Of a DNA stretch of 64,000 nt, positions 7,170-17,019 are shown in pieces. Both the position numbers and the translations under genes were made by a program. Numbering within the stretch: the first letter of the stretch is position 1; each line of letters opens with the position of its first letter. This DNA comes from JAPXSY01 sp034003585 (lineage in GTDB: Bacteria > Verrucomicrobiota > Kiritimatiellia > RFP12 > UBA1067), in assembly GCA_034003585.1 (NCBI GenBank), contig JAVEYH010000001.1, forward strand, positions 47,602 to 111,601, written 5' to 3'. The notes under the pieces are model-generated. The model was not told the DNA's origin. It saw only the letters and a program-made list of their open reading frames with translations, and ran no database searches.

Positions 7170-9968
7170 GTGATGAGGGATGCGGGACGTTTGACGCGTT
7201 GGGGCCGCGGGATGACGGCCGTGCTGCTGGTGATGGCGCGCGGGGCCGGCGCGGAGACGGAGCCGGTCTCGCCGTATGCGGTGGTCTGGCGTACGCCCTC
7301 CGCGGACGACGCGGGTTCCATGCCGCTCGGCAATGGCGAGATCGGGGTCAACGCCTGGATCGAGCCTTCCGGCGAACTCCGCCTGTATATCGGACGCACC
7401 GACGCGTGGGACGAGAACGGGCGCCTGCTCAAGGTGGGCGGACTCGCCGTGGCCACGGGGCGGGCGGTGCCGGAACAGGGTTTCCGCCAGAGTCTGGATG
7501 TGCGGACCGGCGTGCTGTGCGCCGAGTGGGGCCGCGACGCGGAACGGGTCGCCCTGCGTCTCTGGGTGGACGCCCTGCGGCCGGGGGTGTGCGTGGAGAT
7601 TGAAACCGCGCGGCCCTCCGCGCCGGTTCTCCGCAACGACGGGTGGCGGACGCAGGCCGTGTCGATCGCGCGGGCCGAGGTGAGCGATACCACGCACGGC
7701 CTGAAGGAGCCGCTGGTCACGGACCCCGATGTGACGCTGGCCGGAGTGGGACAGGCCATCGGCTGGTATCATCACAACACGCGCTCGCCCGCGCCGTCCG
7801 CACTCGCCCGCGTGCAGGGGATGGCGGATTGGAAACGCGTTGACCCGCTGCTGCACCGCATCTTCGGCGCCTGGGTCACAGCCGAACGCCCCGAACGGCT
7901 CAGCGATACGGCGTTGCGTTCGGCCGCCGGCACGCGGCATGTGTTCGACATCACGGTCCACACCGCGCACCCCTCCTCGCCGGAGGCGTGGATCGCGGAG
8001 ACGCGCGCCCTGGCGGAGGGGGCCGCACGCATTCCGGCGGAAACGCGCCGCGCCGCGCATGAGGCCTGGTGGGCCGCGTTCGCGGAGCGCAGCCGGATCG
8101 AGATCTCGCCCGCCGCCTCGGCCGGGCGGGAAGCGGCGCAATCCGTGATCCCGACCAACGGGTTCCCGTTGCACATCGGCATGGACCGGCAGGGCGGCAC
8201 ACGCTTCACCGGCGAGTTGGGCCGGTGCGCGGTCTATGCCGCCCGTCTCTCCGCAAAGGAGATCGCCACGCTGGCCCGGACGCGCGACGCGGACGCGCGT
8301 CTCGACGCGCGGCCGTGCGCGCTGGCGGGCGTCTTTCCGCCGGGGCACCGGATCCCCGCTTTCGCGGAAAAGAGTTTTCCCGACGGCCTGACGGTGGAGG
8401 TGTGGGTCAAACCCGATGCGCTGCGGCCGATGCGGATCGTGGACCAGTGCACGCCGGGGCAGTCTGACGGGTTTTTGTTCGACACCCATCCCGGCGCGGT
8501 TCTGCGTCTGATCAACGGCCGCCGGGTGTGGAGCGATGCGCGCGCGCTGCGCGCGGGCGTGTGGCAGCACGCGGCCTTTACGATCGACCCGTCCGGTGCG
8601 GCGTGCGTCTATCTCGACGGCCTTCCCGCGGACGCGCAGACCTATGCGGACGAGGAGCCTGTGGATGAGGCCTTTGCCGTGAGCCGCGGGGTTGCGCTGC
8701 AGCGCTACATCACCGCCTGCGCGGGCCGCGGCCGCTATCCGGTCAAGTTCAACGGATCGCTCTTCACCGTTTCGCATCCGAACACGCCCGGCCATGCGGA
8801 CTACCGCCGTTGGGGCCCCGGTTACTGGTGGCAGAACACGCGCCTGCCGTATCTGTCGATGTGCGCGGCCGGGGACACGGAGATGATGCGGCCGCTCTTC
8901 CGCATGTACGCCGAGGAATTGCTGCCGCTCTTCCGGGAGCGCACGCGCCGCTGGCTCGGACAGGAGGGCGCGTTTTTCCCGGAGTGCGTGTATTTCTGGG
9001 GCGACCTCTTTCCGGAAACGTACGGGTGGCAGCCCTTTGAAAGCCGTGAGGACAAACTCCAGCCCAGCGGATGGCACAAATGGGAGTGGGTCGGGTCACT
9101 CGAACTCTCCTTCCTGATGCTGGACTATTGGGAGCACACGCAGGACACGCCGTTTCTCACGCGGACCGCGCTGCCCGCGATTCGCGAATTCCTGACCTTT
9201 TTTGATCAGCGGTACGCGCGTGACGCCGAGGGCCGCTATGTCATGCATCCCGCGCAGGCGCTCGAGACCTGGTGGGCGTGCACCAACCCCGCGCCCGAGG
9301 TCGCGGGGCTGCAGGCGGTCACGGAGCGGCTGCTGGCGCTGCCCGCGGGACTGGGGACGGAAGGCGACCGCGCGTTCTGGCGCCGGGTCCGGGAACGCAC
9401 GCCCGAATTGCCGGTCGCGCGCTCTCCGGACGGCAATCCGATGCTGGCGCCCGCCACCGCCTTCGCGCGGAAACGCAACAGCGAGGTTCCGGAGTTGTAC
9501 GGCGTGTTCCCGTTCCGGCGCGTGGCGTTTGACAAGCCCAACGCCGCCCTGGGGCGTGAGGCGCTGAAACACCGCAAGGACCGGGGGCCGATGGGGTGGA
9601 GGCAGGATGAGCTGTTCATGGCGACCCTCGGCGAGGCGGAGCCGGCCCGCGCGTATCTGGTCCGGCGCGCGCGCAGCAAACATGCGGGTTCGCGTTTCCC
9701 GGCATTCTGGGGGCCGAATTACGACTGGATTCCGGATCAGGATCACGGCGCGGTTCTCGTGCGCGCCGCGCAACTGATGCTGCTCCAGAGCGAGGGGCGG
9801 CGTCTGTGGCTGCGCCCCGCCTGGCCGCGGGCGTGGGACTGCCGCTTCAAACTGCACGCGCCGTACAACACGGTGGTGCAGGGCGAAATCCGGGATGGGC
9901 GCCTCATCGGGCTGGAGGTGACGCCCGCATCGCGCCGCGCGGATGTGGTGGATGCGGGCGGGCAATAG
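7170..9968 (+). CDS. Secreted glycoside hydrolase-like protein (DUF5703, LamG insert, GH95-like)
   Basis: A protein of about 932 residues. The GTG at 7170 or ATG at 7173 gives a signal peptide ending near RGAGA, before ETEPVSPYAVVW. The N-terminal region (PSADDAGSMPLGNGEIGVNAWI) is the start typical of DUF5703 and GH95-like proteins of Bacteroidetes and PVC bacteria. A concanavalin/LamG-like segment (about residues 330-500, including LTVEVWVKPDAL and WQHAAFTIDPSG) is inserted. The rest (WWQNTRLPYLSMCAAGD, MLDYWEHTQD, ETWWACTNPAPEV) fits an (alpha/alpha)6 barrel. The likely role is cleavage of fucose- or other deoxy-sugar-containing glycans in the periplasm or outside. The exact substrate is unknown. 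It is preceded by the palindromic repeat and is not obviously in an operon. Confidence 0.7.
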   Translation: MMRDAGRLTRWGRGMTAVLLVMARGAGAETEPVSPYAVVWRTPSADDAGSMPLGNGEIGVNAWIEPSGELRLYIGRTDAWDENGRLLKVGGLAVATGRAVPEQGFRQSLDVRTGVLCAEWGRDAERVALRLWVDALRPGVCVEIETARPSAPVLRNDGWRTQAVSIARAEVSDTTHGLKEPLVTDPDVTLAGVGQAIGWYHHNTRSPAPSALARVQGMADWKRVDPLLHRIFGAWVTAERPERLSDTALRSAAGTRHVFDITVHTAHPSSPEAWIAETRALAEGAARIPAETRRAAHEAWWAAFAERSRIEISPAASAGREAAQSVIPTNGFPLHIGMDRQGGTRFTGELGRCAVYAARLSAKEIATLARTRDADARLDARPCALAGVFPPGHRIPAFAEKSFPDGLTVEVWVKPDALRPMRIVDQCTPGQSDGFLFDTHPGAVLRLINGRRVWSDARALRAGVWQHAAFTIDPSGAACVYLDGLPADAQTYADEEPVDEAFAVSRGVALQRYITACAGRGRYPVKFNGSLFTVSHPNTPGHADYRRWGPGYWWQNTRLPYLSMCAAGDTEMMRPLFRMYAEELLPLFRERTRRWLGQEGAFFPECVYFWGDLFPETYGWQPFESREDKLQPSGWHKWEWVGSLELSFLMLDYWEHTQDTPFLTRTALPAIREFLTFFDQRYARDAEGRYVMHPAQALETWWACTNPAPEVAGLQAVTERLLALPAGLGTEGDRAFWRRVRERTPELPVARSPDGNPMLAPATAFARKRNSEVPELYGVFPFRRVAFDKPNAALGREALKHRKDRGPMGWRQDELFMATLGEAEPARAYLVRRARSKHAGSRFPAFWGPNYDWIPDQDHGAVLVRAAQLMLLQSEGRRLWLRPAWPRAWDCRFKLHAPYNTVVQGEIRDGRLIGLEVTPASRRADVVDAGGQ

Positions 9969-10005
9969 GGTCGTTTCTGCGCTGGAGGGAACGCCGGGAC
10001 TGGCG

Positions 10006-10011
10006 TATACT
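10006..10011 (+). promoter_or_regulatory. -10 box TATACT upstream of the beta-CASP nuclease gene
   Basis: TATACT followed by GG, 36 nt ahead of the start codon and leaving room for the ribosome site AAAGGAAG. The -35 region is weak. The same TATACTG word recurs before other genes of the window. Confidence 0.5.
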
Positions 10012-10050
10012 GGCCCTGAATCAGAACCGGCATACAAAGGAAGCGGAATG

Positions 10051-11451
10051 ATGAAACTCACGTTCTTCGGCGCGGCGCAAACGACCACGGGTTCGATGCA
10101 TCTGGTGGAGGCGAACGGGAAACGGATCCTGCTGGACTGCGGCCTGTTTCAGGGACACCGGAAAGAGGCGTTCGAAAAGAACCGCAACATGCCGGTCGAT
10201 CCCCGGACGCTGGACGCCGTGATCCTGTCGCACGCCCACATTGACCACAGCGGCAACCTGCCGACCCTGGCACGGCACGGGTTCCGCGGCAAGGTCTATT
10301 GCACTCCGGCCACGCGCGACCTGTGCGACATCATGCTGCGCGACTCCGCCTACCTGCAGATGCGGGATTTGGAATACGTGAACAAAAAACGGGCACAGCA
10401 GGGCAAGGTTCTCTTCGAGCCGCTGTATGAGCAGGAGGATGTGGACCGCATCCTGTCCCGCTTCGAGCCGGAGCCGCTCAAACGGCAGGTCGATCTGGGA
10501 GACGGGGTCTCCCTGCTGTTGCATAACGCCGGACACATTCTCGGCTCCGCGCTTGTGCAGGTGGATGTGAAGGCGCGCGACGGGTCGTCGCGGCGGCTGC
10601 TGTTCACCGGCGACTTGGGCCAGCCCGACCGGCCGATCCTGCGCGATTACGATTTCCCGCAGGGCGCGGACACGGTTCTGATCGAAAGCACCTACGCGGA
10701 CCGGGACCACCCCGCGCAAGAGGACGTGGCCGGCCGTCTCAAAGGGTTCATCGAGGATATTCACCAGCAGAAAGCCAAACTCATCATCCCGGCGTTCAGC
10801 GTGGGACGCACGCAGCATCTGCTCTACGAGCTGAACCGGCTGATCGAACAGCGGCGCATGCCGCCCACGCCGGTGTATGTGGACAGCCCGCTCTCGCTGA
10901 AGGCCACCCAGGCGTATGCCCGGCACCGCGAGTGCTACGACCAGGAGGCTTCCGATCTGTTGCGGCAGGGGATCGATCCCCTGCGCTTCCCGGGCCTGAC
11001 GTTTGTGGAGACGCCCGACCAGTCCAAGGCGCTGAACGACAAGCCGGGGCCGATGATTCTCATCGCCGCTTCCGGCATGTGTGAGGGCGGCCGCATTCTA
11101 CACCATCTCAAACAGGGCGTGGGCGATCCGCGCAACATCATCCTGATTGTCGGGTTCCAGGCGGAGAACACCCTCGGCCGCCGGATTGTCGAACGCCGCT
11201 CGCCGCTGAAGATTTTTGGAGACGAATATGAACTGAACGCGCGCGTCCACACGATCAACGCCTTGTCCGCGCATGCGGACCGCGCGGCGCTGATGCGGTG
11301 GTTCGACGCGGTCCGGGGCGAACGTCTGAAACGGGTGTTCGCGATCCACGGCGAACCGGAAAAGGTGCAGGCCATGATCGCGCTGCTCCGGGAACGCGGG
11401 GTGGGGAACGCGGTGGCGCCGCAGCCGGGTCAGGTGTTCGAACAGGTGTGA
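10051..11451 (+). CDS. Metallo-beta-lactamase/beta-CASP ribonuclease
   Basis: A 466-residue protein (two residues' ambiguity: ATG at 10048 or 10051; the latter is better spaced from AAAGGAAG). The zinc motif HxHxDH appears as SHAHIDHSG (about residues 66-74), with GHILGSA and FTGDLG supplying later ligands. The beta-CASP part has IESTYADRDH, IPAFSVGRTQHLLYEL, SGMCEGGRILHHL and, near the end, LSAHADR and FAIHGEPEK. These are the hallmarks of CPSF73/YsiH-type RNA nucleases, which process or degrade RNA in the cytoplasm. It is complete and of the usual length for the family. It is closely followed by the next membrane protein gene (24 nt). Confidence 0.9.
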   Translation: MKLTFFGAAQTTTGSMHLVEANGKRILLDCGLFQGHRKEAFEKNRNMPVDPRTLDAVILSHAHIDHSGNLPTLARHGFRGKVYCTPATRDLCDIMLRDSAYLQMRDLEYVNKKRAQQGKVLFEPLYEQEDVDRILSRFEPEPLKRQVDLGDGVSLLLHNAGHILGSALVQVDVKARDGSSRRLLFTGDLGQPDRPILRDYDFPQGADTVLIESTYADRDHPAQEDVAGRLKGFIEDIHQQKAKLIIPAFSVGRTQHLLYELNRLIEQRRMPPTPVYVDSPLSLKATQAYARHRECYDQEASDLLRQGIDPLRFPGLTFVETPDQSKALNDKPGPMILIAASGMCEGGRILHHLKQGVGDPRNIILIVGFQAENTLGRRIVERRSPLKIFGDEYELNARVHTINALSAHADRAALMRWFDAVRGERLKRVFAIHGEPEKVQAMIALLRERGVGNAVAPQPGQVFEQV

Positions 11452-11475
11452 GGCGGCGGCGCGCCACGCCGGGGG

Positions 11476-13890
11476 ATGAACGTGAAAAGGCGGAGTTGTC
11501 TCACGGCCTGCGCGGTGGCCGCGCTCTTCGGCGCGCTGGCCATGGCGGCGCAGACGCTGCTGCTGCGGCGTTTCCTCTGGCGGTTCGCGGCGACCGAAAG
11601 CGGGGTGGCTTTGTTCCTCGCCTGCTGGCTCGGCTGGACCGGATTGGGCGCCGCGGCCGCCGCGACGCGCGGGGGACGCCGGGTGGCGGAGGCGCTGGCC
11701 GGCCGGCTCTGGTTGCCGCCGCTCGCGGGCGTCGCGCTGTACTTTGTCCAATACGCGCTGATCGAAAATCTGCGCGCGTGGCTGGGAGTCCCCGATTATC
11801 AGGCCTTCCCCTTGGCGGCGCTCGCGGCGGGTTGCTTTGTGGCGAACTTCCCCTTTTGTTTTGTTTCCGGGTTCGTGCTGCCCGCGGTGGCGGTCCGCTT
11901 GGCGTGCGCCGGTTCTCCCATGAGCCGGGCCTTTGCCTGGGAGGCGCTCGGCGCCGCGCTGGGAGGTCTTGCCGTGACCGGCCTGCTGGCCTTGGGGATC
12001 GCGCCGGACCCGCGCGACCATGCGGAGTGGCGGCGCGCCTTCCCCGACGGCGCCGCGCCGTCCGGCCGTTTTGAGACCGGCGGCGGCACGACGTTCTACG
12101 GCAGGCACCGCGGCAGCTTCTACGCCCTTTCCTCCAGCGGGGTCCGCGAGGTGATCCCGGAGACCGACCGCGCGATGGGATGGGCGGCCCTGCTGCTGTC
12201 GCAGCGCCCGTACGCCCGCGCGGCGCTGCTGCTTGGGGAGGTGCCGCTAGCCGTGGGGCTCGCGATGGAATCGCTGCGTCCGGACCTGGAGATCGTGTGG
12301 TGCCCGGCGGATCCCGGCTACGGTGCCGGGCTGCTGCAAAGCGTGCGGGAAGCGGGCGTGGCGACCCGGATCCGGGCGGCCGGTGCCACGCCGCGGCGTT
12401 ACCTGTCTGATCCGGCTTCGCCCCTTTTCGACGCGGTGCTGGTGCGCCCGCCCGCCGCCACCTCGCTGGCCGGCGCGGTGTGGCGCGAAGCGGAATTCCT
12501 TCAGGCGGTGCGGCAGGTGACGCGCCGCAGCGGTGTCGCGCTGTTCGGTCTCGACTGCGCGGGCGCGGTGGTGACGCGGGAGCAGGGTGCGCTGCTGGAA
12601 CGTTTCGTCCGTCAGATCCGGCAGGCCTGGCCGGAAAGCGGCACCCTTGCGGCCGGCGCGGGCGGATGGTGGGTGGCCGCGCAAGTGCCGGGGCTGACGT
12701 ATGGGGCCGGGGAGGCCGCGCGCCGCTTCGCCTTGCTCAAGAGCGCGCGCTATCCGGCCGCCGCGGTGCACCAACTCTATGATCCCGCGCGCGCGGAAGC
12801 GTGGCGGGAACGATGGCCCGCGTGGCTCGCCGCGGAAAGTCCTGTGTTCCCGCCGGAGAGGTCCGCGCCGGAAACGACGCTGGCCCACGGGCTGGCCGAC
12901 GCCTTGTGCCGTACCTATCCCGAAACCGCCGCAGGCTCCGTTCTCCTGCGGCTGCGGCAGCCTGCGGGAGTGCGCCTGACCGCCTATCTGCTGCTGATCC
13001 TCTGGACCGTGCCGGTGGTCGCGGGAGGCGCCCGGACCGCGCCGCGCCGGATGGTCGCCGCCTGGCTCGCGGCGTGCGGGGCCTTGGGGCTGACCGCGTC
13101 GCTGGCGGTGCTGAGCCGGCTCGAAATGCGTTTCGGTTCACTCTATCTGCTGGCGGGCGCCGGAAGCTGCCTCTATCTGGCGGGGCTTTTTTGCGGCAAC
13201 CGGTTGGCCGAAGGGGTGGTGCGGGCCGTGCCCGATCGTCCCGTTATCGCGGCCGCCCTGCCGCCGGTCGTGACCGCGCTGCTGGCGGGATGCGCCTTTG
13301 CGATGCCGGCCGGCGCGGAACGCGCCGCCACCGCCAGCGCAACCCTGCTGCTCTGTTTTCCGATCGGGATCGCGGCCGGAGGCGCGCTGCCGGTGGCCTG
13401 GGCCTGTTGCGGGGAGGGGCCGGAAAATCGCGCCGCGGTCTTTGTCCTGGCGGATGCGTTGGGCGCGGCGGCGGCGGGGGTGTTTTTCCTGGCGCTGGTG
13501 CCGCTCGCCGGGCTGGAGCGGGCTGTCGGCACCTTTGCGGCCCTGGCGGCCGGCTTCGCGGTCTGTCTGGCGGCGGGCGGCGGCCGCGCGGCCCGGTTGA
13601 GCGCGGGCACGGCGCTGATGCTGGCCTGCGCGGTTTGCGCGGCCCAGTGGCGCGAACTCGCGCAAACGCGGCCGGATGGCCTGTCCGGCGGCGGGTTTCG
13701 CGCGGCACCCGCCGCGCCCGTTGCGGGCCGCGGCACTCGGACGGGGGAGGACGGCCCGCGCGCCGCGCCGCCCGCCACGGGTGCGCGCCTTCCTGGCATT
13801 CCGCGAAAGATCGATGCCGCGCGCGTGCTGCGGCAAATGGCCGTGGGGAGCCTGGCCACCAACGAGGCGGCGTATTGGGAACGCGAGTAG
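11476..13890 (+). CDS. Large membrane protein, spermidine-synthase-like (fused membrane/SAM-fold)
   Basis: An 804-residue protein. Residues 1-175 hold several membrane helices. Residues about 190-500 are soluble and Rossmann-like (ALLLGEVPLAVGLAMESL, EIVWCPADPGYGAG, FDAVLVRPPAATSL), resembling the spermidine synthase/methyltransferase fold. Residues about 510-740 hold a second bundle of helices. The tail is Pro/Ala/Arg-rich. Fused membrane plus spermidine-synthase-like proteins are frequent in bacteria and mostly uncharacterised. I do not see the usual acidic catalytic motif of aminopropyltransferases, so enzyme activity is doubtful. The ATG at 11476 follows GCCGGGGG. The gene ends just before the lysS promoter. 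Confidence 0.6.
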   Translation: MNVKRRSCLTACAVAALFGALAMAAQTLLLRRFLWRFAATESGVALFLACWLGWTGLGAAAAATRGGRRVAEALAGRLWLPPLAGVALYFVQYALIENLRAWLGVPDYQAFPLAALAAGCFVANFPFCFVSGFVLPAVAVRLACAGSPMSRAFAWEALGAALGGLAVTGLLALGIAPDPRDHAEWRRAFPDGAAPSGRFETGGGTTFYGRHRGSFYALSSSGVREVIPETDRAMGWAALLLSQRPYARAALLLGEVPLAVGLAMESLRPDLEIVWCPADPGYGAGLLQSVREAGVATRIRAAGATPRRYLSDPASPLFDAVLVRPPAATSLAGAVWREAEFLQAVRQVTRRSGVALFGLDCAGAVVTREQGALLERFVRQIRQAWPESGTLAAGAGGWWVAAQVPGLTYGAGEAARRFALLKSARYPAAAVHQLYDPARAEAWRERWPAWLAAESPVFPPERSAPETTLAHGLADALCRTYPETAAGSVLLRLRQPAGVRLTAYLLLILWTVPVVAGGARTAPRRMVAAWLAACGALGLTASLAVLSRLEMRFGSLYLLAGAGSCLYLAGLFCGNRLAEGVVRAVPDRPVIAAALPPVVTALLAGCAFAMPAGAERAATASATLLLCFPIGIAAGGALPVAWACCGEGPENRAAVFVLADALGAAAAGVFFLALVPLAGLERAVGTFAALAAGFAVCLAAGGGRAARLSAGTALMLACAVCAAQWRELAQTRPDGLSGGGFRAAPAAPVAGRGTRTGEDGPRAAPPATGARLPGIPRKIDAARVLRQMAVGSLATNEAAYWERE

Positions 13891-13910
13891 TGGCAGGGCT
13901 CCCGGAGGTG

Positions 13911-13919
13911 TGATACACT
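13911..13919 (+). promoter_or_regulatory. Extended -10 box upstream of lysS
   Basis: TGATACACT fits TGn plus TACACT (13914-13919). The -35 (TGGCAG, 13891) is poor. An in-frame ATG at 13927 lies 7 nt after the box, exactly where transcription should begin, so an mRNA starting here would be leaderless for that ATG or carry a 27-nt leader for the ATG at 13954. Confidence 0.5.
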
Positions 13920-13953
13920 GCCGCGCATGGTTGAAAGGAAAGGGACAGTCGAG

Positions 13954-15405
13954 ATGTCAGAGGAGCAGCCGCAGTCGGGAAACGAGTATCGCGCGCAGCG
14001 CATCGCCAATCTGCGCAGTCTGGCGGAGAGGGGGTTCACGCCCTACGGGCAAGCGTTTGAGCGCGGGCGCCTTTCGGAAATCCGCGCCGCGTTCGCGGAA
14101 GATCGCGTGGTGCGGGCGGCCGGACGCCTGATGACCGTCCGGCGCATGGGCAAAGCTTCGTTCGCAACCTTCAGCGACGGCACCGGAACGTTTCAGATTT
14201 TTATCAAGAAGGATCGGCTGACGCCGGAACAGTTTGACGCGTTCGCCTATCTCGACCTGGGGGATTTCATCGGTGTCGAGGGCCGTCTCTTCACGACGCG
14301 TACCGGCGAACCGACCATCGAGGTCCACGCCTGGGTTCTGTTGGGCAAGGCGATCCTGCAGCCGCCCGAAAAATTCCACGGGCTGCAGGATGTCGAGGAG
14401 CGGTACCGCAAACGCTACCTGGATCTGATGATGAATCCCGAGTCGCGCGCCCGGTTCGATAAGCGGAGCGCGATTCTGGCGGAGATCCGCGCCTTTCTGC
14501 ACGCGCGCGGGTTCATCGAGGTCGAGACGCCGATGATGCAGCCGCAGGCGGGGGGCGCGGCGGCCAAACCGTTCTTCACGCATCACAACGCGCTGGACAC
14601 CGAGATGGTGATGCGCATCGCGCCCGAGTTGTATCTGAAGCGGCTGATCGTCGGCGGGTACGACCGCGTCTTCGAATTGGGTAAGGATTTCCGGAACGAG
14701 GGTATCGACCGCACGCACAATCCGGAGTTCACCGTGCTGGAGGTTTACGAGGCCTACGGCGACCGCACCTCCATGAAGAACCTCATCGAGGGGCTCATGC
14801 CACACCTGTGCGAAAAAGTGCTCGGCACGCTCCACGTGGCGTACGGCGAGGCTAAAGAGATGCTGGATTTCACCCCGCCCTATCGGGAGGTCGCGTACCG
14901 GGACGCGGTGAAAGAAGTGATGGGGCCGGACTGGTTCGACCTGCCGGTCGACGCGGCGCGCGCGCGCGCCGAGGCGCAGGGCGTGGACACCGACCTTTCT
15001 TGGAATCACCTTATGGTGACGCACGAAGTCTACGGCAAGGCGGTCGAGAAGACGCTGCGGCAGCCCACGTTCGTGACGCGCATCCCGCGCCAGTTCGTGC
15101 CCCTGGCCAAAACCTGCGCGGATGATCCCGAACTGGCGGACGTCTTCGAGTTTGTGGTGGCCGGCAAGGAACTCTGCCCGGGGTATACCGAGCAGAACGA
15201 TCCCATGGCGCAGCGCGCGGCGCTGGCGGACCAGGCGGGGGACGACCCCGAGAAAATCGACGAGGATTTCATCACGGCGCTGGAGCACGGCATGCCCCCT
15301 ACCGGAGGCTTGGGCATGGGGATCGACAGGCTGGTCATGATGCTCACCGGGACGGAGGTGATCCGGGACGTAATCCTCTTTCCCCAGATGAAACAGCAGG
15401 GCTGA
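13954..15405 (+). CDS. lysS: Lysyl-tRNA synthetase, class II
   Basis: A 483-residue class II LysRS charging tRNA-Lys. The N-terminal OB-fold anticodon domain (FATFSDGTGTFQIFIKKD) is followed by motif 2 (FRNEGIDRTHNPEFTVLE, about residue 250) and motif 3 (GLGMGIDRLVMMLTG, near the end). The start MSEEQPQSGNEYRAQRIANL matches the usual family N-terminus and is preceded by AAAGGGA; an upstream in-frame ATG at 13927 adds nine residues and cannot be excluded. The gene is complete. It lies 63 nt after the membrane protein gene and has its own promoter-like box. The sigma54 regulator starts 132 nt downstream. Confidence 0.96.
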   Translation: MSEEQPQSGNEYRAQRIANLRSLAERGFTPYGQAFERGRLSEIRAAFAEDRVVRAAGRLMTVRRMGKASFATFSDGTGTFQIFIKKDRLTPEQFDAFAYLDLGDFIGVEGRLFTTRTGEPTIEVHAWVLLGKAILQPPEKFHGLQDVEERYRKRYLDLMMNPESRARFDKRSAILAEIRAFLHARGFIEVETPMMQPQAGGAAAKPFFTHHNALDTEMVMRIAPELYLKRLIVGGYDRVFELGKDFRNEGIDRTHNPEFTVLEVYEAYGDRTSMKNLIEGLMPHLCEKVLGTLHVAYGEAKEMLDFTPPYREVAYRDAVKEVMGPDWFDLPVDAARARAEAQGVDTDLSWNHLMVTHEVYGKAVEKTLRQPTFVTRIPRQFVPLAKTCADDPELADVFEFVVAGKELCPGYTEQNDPMAQRAALADQAGDDPEKIDEDFITALEHGMPPTGGLGMGIDRLVMMLTGTEVIRDVILFPQMKQQG

Positions 15406-15431
15406 CCGCCGGGTGTGCCGGCCTCCGGCGG
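15406..15431 (+). terminator. Hairpin after lysS
   Basis: CCGCCGG (15406-15412) pairs with CCGGCGG (15425-15431) immediately after the stop codon, followed by AGAAAAGACG rather than a U-run. Possible rho-independent-like end or simple structure. Confidence 0.35.
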
Positions 15432-15537
15432 AGAAAAGACGCTGGCTGTTCGTCCGGATACGGTGAAAGCCGTCGTGAAGCCTGAATACGCAACCGGGCC
15501 GGAAAAACAGGTCGGAATCAGACGGGAAGGGCTGGGC

Positions 15538-16953
15538 ATGAGTCGCTCCCAAACGCAGCAGGCAGAGTGCGATACGGTGACGCGCGCCATTCTGGAGAGC
15601 ATTTCCGACGGCGTGTTCACGGTTGATGCGGCGTGGCGCGTCACCTCCTTCAACCGGGCGGCGGAGATCATTACGGGCGTGCCCCGGAAAGAGGCGATCG
15701 GCCGGCAATGCGCGGACGTCTTCCGGTCCAATATGTGCGGTGCCGCGTGTGCGCTGCAGAAAACCCTGAAGACCGGGCGTCCGGTGATCGGGCGGTCGGG
15801 ATACATCATCAACGCCGAAGGGGAACGCATTCCGGTCAGTATATCCACCGCGGTCCTGAAAGATCAGGAGGGACGGGTCATCGGCGGCGCCGAGGTGTTC
15901 CGCGACCTCTCTGAGGTGGATGCCCTGCGGCGCGAGCTGCAAGGCCGGTTTCAGGTCGGGGAGCTGGTCAGTCGCAGTCCGGCGATGCAGCGGCTGTTTG
16001 AGGTGCTGCCCGCGATCGCCGCCAGCCCGAGCACGGTGCTGGTGCAGGGCGAGACCGGAACCGGCAAAGAGCTGGTGGCCCGCACGCTGCACGCGCTGAG
16101 TCCGCGCGCCCGGGCGCCGTTCGTGGCGGTCAACTGCGGCGCGCTGCCCGACACCCTGCTGGAGTCGGAGCTGTTCGGGTACAAGGCCGGCGCTTTCACC
16201 GGCGCGATGCGGGACAAGCCCGGCCGCTTCGCGCTGGCCAAGGGCGGCACGCTCTTTCTCGACGAGATCGGCGAAATCAGCCCGGCACTGCAGGTGCGGC
16301 TGCTGCGTGTGCTGCAGGAGCGGGTTTACGAACCGTTGGGCGCCACCCGTTCCGAAAAAGCCGACGTGCGGGTGATCGCGGCCACGAACCGCGACCTGCT
16401 GGAGCGTTGCCGCGAGGGGGCGTTCCGGGAGGATCTCTACTACCGCATCAACGTTGTGCGCGTCGAATTGCCGCCGCTGCGCGGGCGGCTGGAGGATCTG
16501 CCCCTGCTCGCCGCGCAGTTCATCGCGCGTTTCAACCGTCTGCAGGATAAAAGCGTGGCGGGGCTCGCGCCCGAGGCGCTCTCGCTGCTGATGGCCCACG
16601 ACTGGCCCGGCAACGTGCGAGAGCTGGAGAATGTCGTCGAGCGCGCCTTCATCCTGTGCGGCGGAGGCCGCATCGAGATGAGCCACCTGCCCGAAAGCCT
16701 GACCGGAGCACGCGGCGCCGGGAACAACGCCGCGCCCGCGGCCGGCCTGCGCGAGGCGCGTCAGGCCCTGGATGCCCAAGCCGTCCGGCAGGCGCTGGAA
16801 CGTTGCGGCGGCAACCGGCTTGCCGCAGCCCGCGCCCTGGGTATCCACAAAACCACCCTGTTCCGCAAAATGCGCGCGCTCGGCATCGAACCGCCCGCCC
16901 GAGACGGGCGTTCGTCGGGCGGGACCGCGCCCGCCGGACGGACCCGCGGATAA
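15538..16953 (+). CDS. PAS-domain sigma54-dependent transcriptional activator
   Basis: A 471-residue NtrC-family activator without a receiver domain. A PAS sensor spans about residues 10-125 and contains Cys58, Cys67 and Cys71 (RSNMCGAACAL), which may sense redox or a metal cluster. The AAA+ domain has Walker A GETGTGKE (171-178), the sigma54-contacting GAFTGA (218-223) and Walker B GGTLFLDEIG. A Fis-type helix-turn-helix (CGGNRLAAARALGIHKTTLF) ends the protein before a Pro/Gly-rich tail. The ATG at 15538 follows GGGAAGG; an upstream in-frame ATG lacks such a site. A sigma54 promoter lies 206 nt after the gene, so it most likely activates the ORP-type operon that follows. In Desulfovibrio vulgaris a sigma54 activator controls the orange-protein operons in the same way. 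Confidence 0.9.
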   Translation: MSRSQTQQAECDTVTRAILESISDGVFTVDAAWRVTSFNRAAEIITGVPRKEAIGRQCADVFRSNMCGAACALQKTLKTGRPVIGRSGYIINAEGERIPVSISTAVLKDQEGRVIGGAEVFRDLSEVDALRRELQGRFQVGELVSRSPAMQRLFEVLPAIAASPSTVLVQGETGTGKELVARTLHALSPRARAPFVAVNCGALPDTLLESELFGYKAGAFTGAMRDKPGRFALAKGGTLFLDEIGEISPALQVRLLRVLQERVYEPLGATRSEKADVRVIAATNRDLLERCREGAFREDLYYRINVVRVELPPLRGRLEDLPLLAAQFIARFNRLQDKSVAGLAPEALSLLMAHDWPGNVRELENVVERAFILCGGGRIEMSHLPESLTGARGAGNNAAPAAGLREARQALDAQAVRQALERCGGNRLAAARALGIHKTTLFRKMRALGIEPPARDGRSSGGTAPAGRTRG

Positions 16954-17019
16954 GCCCGTCTGTCTTCGTCTCGCGGAGAGCCGGAACGCATCGGCGCGCT
17001 CATGCCCTAGGCTTCCCAT

